23,793 nt of DNA from JBGPYB01 sp041493035 (GTDB lineage: Bacteria > Acidobacteriota > Vicinamibacteria > Fen-336). Location of the stretch: assembly GCA_041493035.1 (NCBI GenBank), contig JBGPYB010000071.1, positions 1 to 23,793 of the forward strand. Reading direction: 5' to 3'. The translations under genes were made by a program, and so were the position numbers. Positions 6,998-13,085 of the stretch are shown piece after piece. Under the pieces are notes generated by a model. The model saw only the letters and a program-made list of their open reading frames with translations, made no database searches and was not told where the DNA came from. Numbering within the stretch: the first letter of the stretch is position 1; each line of letters begins with the position of its first letter.

Positions 6998-8962
6998 ATG
7001 CCTTTTCCTCCTGCTTGGTTCGCAATTCCAGCAGCTCTCATTCTGCTGAGCGTCCCTGCCGCGGCGGAGGAGCCCAAGACGGCTCCGGCCGAACGGGCCG
7101 ACCCGCAACGTCCGGGCTTGCCGCCCCCGTACTACTCCTACGGGTATGGGCCGGAAACCACGGAACACCGGTCGCTCACGGTCGAGGAGGCCATCGAGCT
7201 TTCTCTCCGGGCGGCCTCGACCTATCGCCAGGCGCAGCTCGACGAGCGCAGCGCTGCTGAAGACGTCGCCCAGGCTCACGCCGCCCTCTTCCCCCAGCTC
7301 ACGGCCCAACTCGGCTACGTTGGCACGACACGCGCCGGCGGGCTCTCGTCCACCGAGCCGGTGGTCCCGAGCTTCGCGCCGGCCAACGGCATCCATGAGA
7401 CGAGCGCCCTGCTCACGGTTACCGGAACGATCGACCTCTTCGGACGGCTGCGCGCTCCCCTCCGGCGCAGCCGCGAGCTTCTGGTCGCCGCACACGCCGG
7501 CGGCGAAGCGGCGCGCCGCGACCTCACCCTCGCGACGGTCGACGCGTATTACGGCCTGGCCCTGGCCCGCCAGAAGCGGCGGATCGCCGACGAGACCCTG
7601 GCTCTGGCCGAGAGCTCCGCGGATCTGACGAAACGCATGGCGGAGGGAGGCGAGGGAGAGGAGACGGAGATGTTCCGGGCGAGGGCCGAAGCCCTGAGGC
7701 GCCGCGACGAGCTCGAACAGGCCCGCGCGGCGGAGTCGGGCGCCACCGACGTCCTGCGCACGCTCACAGGAATTCCGTCTTCGGTTCACATCGGCGTGGC
7801 GCGCCCGACGGATTTGCCTCCCCTCGAACCCTTCGAGCGCTACTCGGCCGCCGTCGTCCTCGAGCGTCCGGAGCTCGCGCAGTTAGGCGCCCTGGAACGA
7901 GCGGCCAAGGAGGACACCGCGAGCGCTCGCGCCCAGCGGCGGCCTCAGCTCGTCTACGGCGTGAGCGGCGGTTTCGACGCCACGGATCTGGGGGAGCTGC
8001 GCCGTTTCTCGGGTGCGTCGGCGCAACTCGCACTCAGTGTCCCCATCACCGATTTCGGTGGGAGTCGCAGCCGCGAGGCGCAGGCGTTGCTGCGTCTCGC
8101 ATCCCTCGAGAACCTTCACGAGAGCACCGAACGTCGGCTGCGCGAGGAGTTCCTGGCCAACCGGGCACTGGCCTTCTCGGCCTTTGCGCGGGTGAGCGAG
8201 TCGCAGGAGCGAGCGACCGCGTCTCAACGCAACCTCGACCTCATCCTGAAGCGCTACAAGGAGAGAAAGGCGACCATCACGGAGCTCATCGACTCCCAGA
8301 GCGCCTACGCCGATGCCCGCTCCGCCTATGCCCAGGCCATCACCGACTACGACACATCCCGGGCCCGTCTGGCCGCGGATCCCAGGCGCCTCTCGTATGC
8401 GTCGGCCACGGGCGTCCAGCGCTCCGCGGTCGCCAGGCCGGCGGTGTGCAGCGTGGAGACGGCGGAGGCCCCGGCGATCCTCGGACTGCGCCTCGGCGCC
8501 TCCCTCGACACGGTTCGGTCGCGCTTTCCAGGCCTCACGGTGCCACCACCCAACGCGCAGGGTGTCGTCCGGCTGGAGTTGGACGGCCCGGCCTTCGGCC
8601 CGCCGCCCACCGACGATCCCGCTTTCGGCCTGGCCCATGCATCTCTCGACTTCGAGGGCGGCAAGCTGTTTCTCTTCCGCCTCGTCTTCTCCGAGGGGAC
8701 GACCTGGGAGACGAAGGACGCATTCCTGGCCGCCGCCAGCGCTCGATTCGGCCTCCCCGGTCCCTGGAAGGCCTTCTACGACTGGAGCGACAGGACGCTC
8801 AAGGACGGCGAGGACCTGCGCGACCTGGCGGTCGAGTGCCGCGGGTTCCGCGTGCGCGTCGGGCTCGGCCTCTTCTCCGAGGGCGTGCGGCGCGTGTTGC
8901 TCCCCCACCTCAAGGTGGAGGACGTGGAAGTGGCCGCGGCGCTAGCCGCTCCGGCGAAATGA
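6998..8962 (+). CDS. TolC-type outer-membrane efflux protein fused to a C-terminal domain
   Basis: The product has 654 residues, against roughly 420-500 for ordinary TolC-family proteins. A signal peptide (PFPPAWFAIPAALILLS, cleavage after about residue 23) leads to the outer-membrane factor region. That region begins with HRSLTVEEAIELSLRAA near residue 57 and continues with long alpha-helical hairpins to DYDTSRARLAADP at about 455. These proteins trimerise as a channel through the outer membrane and periplasm for RND, ABC or MFS exporters. Residues 483-654 form a separate domain starting ILGLRLGASLDTVRSRFPG and including ASLDFEGGKLFLFRLVFSEG. This resembles small periplasmic domains found alone elsewhere, but I cannot name it. 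No adaptor or pump gene lies nearby. It is the third gene after the AlkZ-like and DUF2252 genes, and its stop directly abuts the stop of the convergent membrane winged-helix gene. Confidence 0.84.
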   Translation: MPFPPAWFAIPAALILLSVPAAAEEPKTAPAERADPQRPGLPPPYYSYGYGPETTEHRSLTVEEAIELSLRAASTYRQAQLDERSAAEDVAQAHAALFPQLTAQLGYVGTTRAGGLSSTEPVVPSFAPANGIHETSALLTVTGTIDLFGRLRAPLRRSRELLVAAHAGGEAARRDLTLATVDAYYGLALARQKRRIADETLALAESSADLTKRMAEGGEGEETEMFRARAEALRRRDELEQARAAESGATDVLRTLTGIPSSVHIGVARPTDLPPLEPFERYSAAVVLERPELAQLGALERAAKEDTASARAQRRPQLVYGVSGGFDATDLGELRRFSGASAQLALSVPITDFGGSRSREAQALLRLASLENLHESTERRLREEFLANRALAFSAFARVSESQERATASQRNLDLILKRYKERKATITELIDSQSAYADARSAYAQAITDYDTSRARLAADPRRLSYASATGVQRSAVARPAVCSVETAEAPAILGLRLGASLDTVRSRFPGLTVPPPNAQGVVRLELDGPAFGPPPTDDPAFGLAHASLDFEGGKLFLFRLVFSEGTTWETKDAFLAAASARFGLPGPWKAFYDWSDRTLKDGEDLRDLAVECRGFRVRVGLGLFSEGVRRVLLPHLKVEDVEVAAALAAPAK

Positions 8963-9523
8963 CTACTTCCCCTGGTGGGTCACCCAGGTCATGAGGCTCT
9001 TGCCGGCCGCCGTCAGTCGATAGGCGCGCAGCGTCCCCGAGCCTCCCCGGACCCGATCGAGGTAGATGAGGCGTCGGTTCTCCTCGAGATCGTGGATCGT
9101 GGCGTTCAGACGTTCCGGCCGCATCTCCTGACGAAGAGCGTCGTCCTCCTCGAGGATGAATCCGATGCGCCACACGCGGCGCAGGAACGACACCTCGTGG
9201 GGCGTCATCGCCCGCCAGACGTGGCCCGGATCCGCCAACTTGGGAGCCGGCCGGCTCCAGGCCATCCGCACGATCGATGCGACCGCGACTCCCGTCGCCG
9301 CGCCGACGAGCAGAGCGGACCATCGCACGCCCACGAGCAGACTCGGCATGGGGAGCGTGCTCAGCAAGAAGACCGCGGCGCCGATGGCGGCGCACAGTAG
9401 CAGGCCCGCCGCCAGCCAGCCGAGCCACCGATCTCGCTCCCGAGCCACGATCGCCGAGAGACCGGCGACGGCGGTGATCGTCAGGCCGGCCGCGGCTTCA
9501 GCCGTCCACGTCGGGGGTGACAC
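8963..9523 (-). CDS. membrane protein with C-terminal winged-helix-like domain
   Basis: The product has 186 residues and no named family that I recognise. Three hydrophobic segments lie at about 10-26 (AAGLTITAVAGLSAIV), 34-56 (GWLAAGLLLCAAIGAAVFL) and 63-85 (VGVRWSALLVGAATGVAVASI). The last 80 residues are soluble: AMTPHEVSFLRRVWRIGFILEE, then RPERLNATIHDLEENRRLIYL, then RAYRLTAAGKSLMTWVTHQ. A helix pair, a basic strand and a 'YRLTAAGK' wing are the marks of PadR/MarR-like winged helices. It could be a membrane-tethered DNA-binding protein. The GTG start at 9523 lies only nine bases after the stop of the chitinase gene, so the two are probably co-transcribed. The product is confidently a gene; its regulatory role is inference. 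Confidence 0.68.
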   Translation of the reverse strand: MSPPTWTAEAAAGLTITAVAGLSAIVARERDRWLGWLAAGLLLCAAIGAAVFLLSTLPMPSLLVGVRWSALLVGAATGVAVASIVRMAWSRPAPKLADPGHVWRAMTPHEVSFLRRVWRIGFILEEDDALRQEMRPERLNATIHDLEENRRLIYLDRVRGGSGTLRAYRLTAAGKSLMTWVTHQGK

Positions 9524-9532
9524 GCGACGATC

Positions 9533-10672
9533 TTACTTCGCGCGGAGCTCGGTAAAGAGGGTAGCGAGCAGGGCGCCGGTGGGGTCCGCGTAGTACTCCC
9601 AGAACATGGCGCCGCCCAGATGGCGCTCGAGTATGTAGCGAGACTTGGCGCGCAGGGACTCCGGGTCCTCGTAGCTGATGAAAACCCGATCCTTCGCGTT
9701 CCAGAGGAATGGAGCCTGGGCATCCGCGTCCCAGCGGCGGACGTAGCCGGCGTGGTCCACGAGCGGGGCGAGGCTCCCGTAGTGGGTCTCGATGTGGGTC
9801 TTCGGCGCCTTTCCAGACTGAAAGAGGCCGTCGTTCTCGGGCGCCACCTCGCCCCACGCCCGGCCATAGAAAGGAACTCCCAGGACGAGCTTCGCCGGCG
9901 GAACTCCCGCCGCCAGGAACTCGCGGACGGCGCGGTCGGCCGAAAGGCCCTTGGGATCTCGGGGGCTCGGGAAGAGGTTCGCGTGGTGGCCCGCCTCGGT
10001 GCCGTCACCCGCCTCTCGGAAGTCGTAGGTCATGAGGTTCACGAAGTCCACCGAGGCCTGCACCTTGTCCATCTCCGTGTGCTCGAGGAAATCAGAACCC
10101 GCCCCGGCGGCGAAGGTGAGGAGGTAGTGGCGTCCCCGCGGCAGCCCGGCCTTGTCGAGACCAGCGCGGAGATCGGCCATGAGGGCGGTGAAGTGCTCCT
10201 TGTCCTCCGGTCGGTGGGTGTTCCCGTCCCCGAGAAGGCCGGGGTACTCCCAATCGATGTCGACGCCGTCGAGGTCGTGACGCCGGACAAAATCCATGGC
10301 GCTCTCCACGAACCGCTTGCGGCTCTTGGGGGTGAGCGACGCGTCGGAGAAGGCCCCGGACCAGGTCCAGCCTCCCACCGACACGAGCACCTTGAGGTGA
10401 GGATGGGCCTTGCGGAGACCCGCGAGCACCTTGAAGTTCTCGGCGTCTCGCTTGAAACCCGCCACGACCTTCCCCTTGCGGACGTTGGCGAAGGCATAGT
10501 TGACGTGCGTCAACTTGTCAGCAGCGATTTCCGCCGGGTCGATCAGGCGATCCTTGGGGAAGACGTAAGCGATGATGGCGCGATCGGCAGAATCGGGCTC
10601 CGCGGCCTCGGCGGCCCCGCCTCGCACGGCCGTGGCGAGAACGAACCCAGCGAAGACGACGTTCAGCCTCAT
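9533..10672 (-). CDS. secreted glycoside hydrolase family 18 (chitinase-like)
   Basis: The product has 379 residues with a signal peptide (RLNVVFAGFVLATAVRGGAAEA, residues 2-23, cleaved near 24). A single GH18 TIM barrel follows: IIAYVFPKD (33-41), THVNYAFANV (55-64), KVLVSVGGWTWSGAFS (94-109), and the catalytic DxxDxDxE motif as LDGVDIDWEYPG (134-145) with E142 as acid/base. The later barrel strands carry NLMTYDFREAG and, at the end, GGAMFWEYYAD. The enzyme should cut beta-1,4-linked N-acetylglucosamine by substrate-assisted catalysis in the periplasm or outside. Chitin, peptidoglycan-like or N-glycan substrates are all possible. No carbohydrate-binding module is attached. GAGGGAGG at 10678-10685 precedes the ATG. 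The membrane winged-helix gene follows at nine bases. Confidence 0.9.
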   Translation of the reverse strand: MRLNVVFAGFVLATAVRGGAAEAAEPDSADRAIIAYVFPKDRLIDPAEIAADKLTHVNYAFANVRKGKVVAGFKRDAENFKVLAGLRKAHPHLKVLVSVGGWTWSGAFSDASLTPKSRKRFVESAMDFVRRHDLDGVDIDWEYPGLLGDGNTHRPEDKEHFTALMADLRAGLDKAGLPRGRHYLLTFAAGAGSDFLEHTEMDKVQASVDFVNLMTYDFREAGDGTEAGHHANLFPSPRDPKGLSADRAVREFLAAGVPPAKLVLGVPFYGRAWGEVAPENDGLFQSGKAPKTHIETHYGSLAPLVDHAGYVRRWDADAQAPFLWNAKDRVFISYEDPESLRAKSRYILERHLGGAMFWEYYADPTGALLATLFTELRAK

Positions 10673-10795
10673 CGTGTCCTCCCTCGAAAGCGCCCCAAGA
10701 CTGACACAAAATCGCGCGAACGCAGGACCGTCCTGGAGTATCGGCTAGAGTTCGACCGTAGCGCCCGAAATGACACGCTCCCGGCCCTTCTTCAA
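10673..10795. other. intergenic region upstream of the chitinase gene
   Basis: These 123 bases lie between the stop of the second DUF2157-like gene and the chitinase start, both leftward. It should hold the chitinase promoter, but no clear -35/-10 pair or terminator hairpin is visible to me. Confidence 0.35.
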
Positions 10796-11977
10796 TCAGA
10801 AGGTGCCTGTGGCTCCGCCACCGCCGAAGTGTCCGCCTCCACCTTCGAAGCCCGGACGCTCGACGGGGCGCGCAGCGGGGCTCAGGTTGGTAACGCTGGC
10901 GGCGATCTCGAGAGCGCTCCGACGTTCCGGGTCGCCGAAGAGAGGCTCCGCGGTGAACCCGCTCCGTTCGTGACCCGGCCCAGAATCAAGGAGGCGACGA
11001 AGGCCGAGTGCCAGGCCGATGGCCATGGCGCCTCCCGCGAGAAGGGCGACCCAGAGCGGGGCGACGTGCACGTACACGCGGAGAGTGACGATCGAGGAGA
11101 GGATTCCGACGAGGGCCAGGTTGATGAGCAGCCGGCGGCGGGTGGCCATTCCCCAGAGGAGCGTCGCCACGGGAACGAGTGCGGTGGCGATCATGGAGGC
11201 GGGGCGCAGGGCGCTGGGTGGCTGCACCTGACGACGCCAATGCCCGGTGAGCATCTCGACGACGCTCAGGTCCCAGGAACCTAGATGGACGGCGACGTAG
11301 AGGAAGACCAACGACACCACGGCCATCGCGCTGCAGCATCGCCGATGAGCCGGCGGGAGCCGCGCCGAGTCTGCGGTCTTCACGAGGAGCGGCGCTAGGA
11401 TGAGGGCCGCCATCGCCCAGGAGACGCGTCCAAGCGGGCCGCGTGCCAACAGGACGAACAGCGCGGCGGCCGAAGCGACAGCGGACAGGACGTAGCCCCA
11501 ACGATGGGCCCCGACGCCAAAGACCGTGGCCGCGATCACCAGAGCGAGATTGATCGAGGTCTGCTCTCCGGGCTTCAGGCCCTCGAAGATGATCCAGAGA
11601 AGGCCGCCGAGGAGATAGCAGAGCCCAAGGAAGGCCGTGGCGGACTCGGTGCCGCCTTGGGTGCGCCGCAATGCCCCGATCTGAAACTCGGTGGCCACGA
11701 CGAGAGCGCCGCCAAAGAGGAGCAGCACGACGCCCATGGCGTCGCCTCTTCCCATGGCCGCGGCCAAAGCGAAGACCCCGAAGAAGCCGCTCACGGCCAC
11801 GACCGTGAAGCAGAAGACCAGGACCCGGAAGACGGGGCCGAGGCGGGAGCGATCGTCGGGATAAGCGGCCTCGATCTTCTGCCGCGTCGCTTCGTCGATG
11901 GCGCCGGCCTTCCGCCAGCCGAGAGCGGCCTCCCGGACCTCGTGGCGGCGCCCCGCCAGCGCAACGTCGGCCCTCAT
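10796..11977 (-). CDS. DUF2157/DUF4401-like multi-pass membrane protein (second of pair)
   Basis: The product has 393 residues. A soluble start (REAALGWRKAGAIDEATRQK, about 14-33) matches the short helical head of DUF2157 proteins. About nine or ten hydrophobic segments follow, e.g. VFRVLVFCFTVVAVSGFFGVF and GVVLLLFGGALVVATEF. The tail is glycine-rich (GGGGHFGGGGATG), as in several membrane proteins of repair or quality-control type. Its ATG at 11977 overlaps the stop of the preceding gene as ATGA, a sign of translational coupling. The same frame stays open far upstream, but that part is arginine-rich and lies opposite the real coding frame of the first gene. DUF2157 and DUF4401 genes are often adjacent, and this looks like such a pair. 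Function unknown; cytoplasmic membrane. Confidence 0.74.
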   Translation of the reverse strand: MRADVALAGRRHEVREAALGWRKAGAIDEATRQKIEAAYPDDRSRLGPVFRVLVFCFTVVAVSGFFGVFALAAAMGRGDAMGVVLLLFGGALVVATEFQIGALRRTQGGTESATAFLGLCYLLGGLLWIIFEGLKPGEQTSINLALVIAATVFGVGAHRWGYVLSAVASAAALFVLLARGPLGRVSWAMAALILAPLLVKTADSARLPPAHRRCCSAMAVVSLVFLYVAVHLGSWDLSVVEMLTGHWRRQVQPPSALRPASMIATALVPVATLLWGMATRRRLLINLALVGILSSIVTLRVYVHVAPLWVALLAGGAMAIGLALGLRRLLDSGPGHERSGFTAEPLFGDPERRSALEIAASVTNLSPAARPVERPGFEGGGGHFGGGGATGTF

Positions 11978-12948
11978 GCGGCCCGTCGCTTCATCGATTG
12001 GTGCGCCACCAAGAGACCCGCCAACACACCCATCCCCGTCATCGAGAACCAGTAGAAGCCGAGGGCGGCATCGGGCAGCGCATGGAGAACGAGCGCGCTC
12101 AGCCCCACGTAGGCCGCGATAAGGCCGATCCCGAAGAGGGAGAAGCGCCCGCGCATGAAGGTCACGACCGCAAGGCCGGCGCCCACGAGAGAGAGAATCC
12201 CCCGAAACGCATTCCCCTCGGCGCCGCCTTCCCCGATTCCCGAAACGACCGCTCCCAGGACCAGCAGCCACCCCAGATGCGTCGCGACCGGCTCGAAGTG
12301 GGCCTTGCGACCCGTGCGGACAAGCCACCATCCCAGGACGACGAAGAGCAGACCCGTCACCACGGCGTTGGCTCGCAGCAAGCCGGCCCCGCGTTCCCCG
12401 ACCCAGAAGGCGTGCTCCAGGGGCGAAGCCGCGACGCCGCGCCAGGCGGCAAAGGTCGTGAGCGCGATCGAAGCCACCATCCGCGAATCTCCGCGCACGG
12501 CCAGGGCCGCCGCGAAGACGCTCATCACGAACAGGTGATACGCCCAGGCCGCGCCGAGAGGGGTGAACCTCACCTCGACGTAGGCGAGCGCCGCGCCGGT
12601 CAAGAGGACGCCCAGCAAGAGAATGTAGTCGAAGGCCAGATGCGTCGAGGTCGCCCGGCCCCATGAGAAGGGCGGCGCGTGGCGGAGAGCCCACGCGAGC
12701 GCCCCGAGCGCGGCGATCCACAGCCCGGCGGCGATGGCCACGGGGCCGATGCGATCGAGGTTCTGCCGAACCAGCTCTCCCACTCCCCCCATGACCGCCA
12801 GCACGCCGCCGTAAAGGAGGAGGCGAAGCTCCGGGCGAATCGAGACGAGATCGCGCCGGGCTACGCGGCCGAACGGATGCGTCTGCTCGGGCGTCAGAGT
12901 TCCCTCGCGGCCAAGGCGATCGAGGGCGGCGACGACGTCGGGGTTCAT
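11974..12948 (-). CDS. DUF2157-like multi-pass membrane protein (first of pair)
   Basis: The product has 324 residues. It begins with a helical head (NPDVVAALDRLGREGTLTPE, residues 2-21) of the DUF2157 type and then has about eight hydrophobic segments, for example LLLYGGVLAVMGGVGELV, LAFDYILLLGVLLTGAALAY and GLLFVVLGWWLV. The last is followed by ALGFYWFSMTGMGVLAGLLVA near the C-terminus. The ATG at 12948 was chosen because the 46 codons upstream have no membrane or domain character; no strong ribosome site precedes it. Its stop overlaps the next gene's ATG by four bases. The two proteins share architecture and may form one membrane complex. The gene is divergent from the membrane patatin across 137 bases with dyad symmetries. 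Function unknown. Confidence 0.74.
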   Translation of the reverse strand: MNPDVVAALDRLGREGTLTPEQTHPFGRVARRDLVSIRPELRLLLYGGVLAVMGGVGELVRQNLDRIGPVAIAAGLWIAALGALAWALRHAPPFSWGRATSTHLAFDYILLLGVLLTGAALAYVEVRFTPLGAAWAYHLFVMSVFAAALAVRGDSRMVASIALTTFAAWRGVAASPLEHAFWVGERGAGLLRANAVVTGLLFVVLGWWLVRTGRKAHFEPVATHLGWLLVLGAVVSGIGEGGAEGNAFRGILSLVGAGLAVVTFMRGRFSLFGIGLIAAYVGLSALVLHALPDAALGFYWFSMTGMGVLAGLLVAHQSMKRRAA

Positions 12949-12968
12949 GGGGTCGCGGGCATTATCCA

Positions 12969-13019
12969 CCAACGGGTGTCGCTCCGGAGTGGAGTACTGG
13001 AGTACGACACACCGGTTGG
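12969..13019. repeat. imperfect inverted repeat in the divergent control region
   Basis: The left arm CCAACGGGTGTCG (12969-12981) and right arm CGACACACCGGTTGG (13005-13019) are reverse complements except for two single-base gaps. Between them is a run of GGAGT repeats (12987-13004, GGAGTGGAGTACTGGAGT). It lies between the DUF2157-like pair and the membrane patatin gene and may be an operator or a DNA structure element. Confidence 0.4.
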
Positions 13020-13034
13020 CCTCTCCGCGAGGAG

Positions 13035-13051
13035 GTGTAGGATCGCTACAC
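13035..13051. promoter_or_regulatory. palindromic candidate operator upstream of the membrane patatin gene
   Basis: GTGTAG-GATCG-CTACAC is a perfect 6-base inverted repeat around a 5-base spacer, centred 43 bases before the patatin ATG. Size and spacing fit a dimeric helix-turn-helix regulator site. No regulator gene is adjacent, so the partner is unknown. Confidence 0.4.
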
Positions 13052-13085
13052 GCGAAGAGCGGAACCGCCAGCGGAGGGGTGCTCA

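Noticed and set aside
9620..11284. Long forward open frame opposite the chitinase and DUF2157-like genes
   Set aside because: Spans two real reverse genes and has low-complexity charged sequence; shadow.
11978..12721. Upstream continuation of the second DUF2157-like frame
   Set aside because: It is a shadow of the first DUF2157-like gene in another frame; the ATGA overlap at 11974-11977 gives a natural start.
12961..12966. GATAAT (reverse strand) as a -10 box for the DUF2157-like pair
   Set aside because: No -35 partner at 16-18 bases and almost no leader before the ATG; may be chance.
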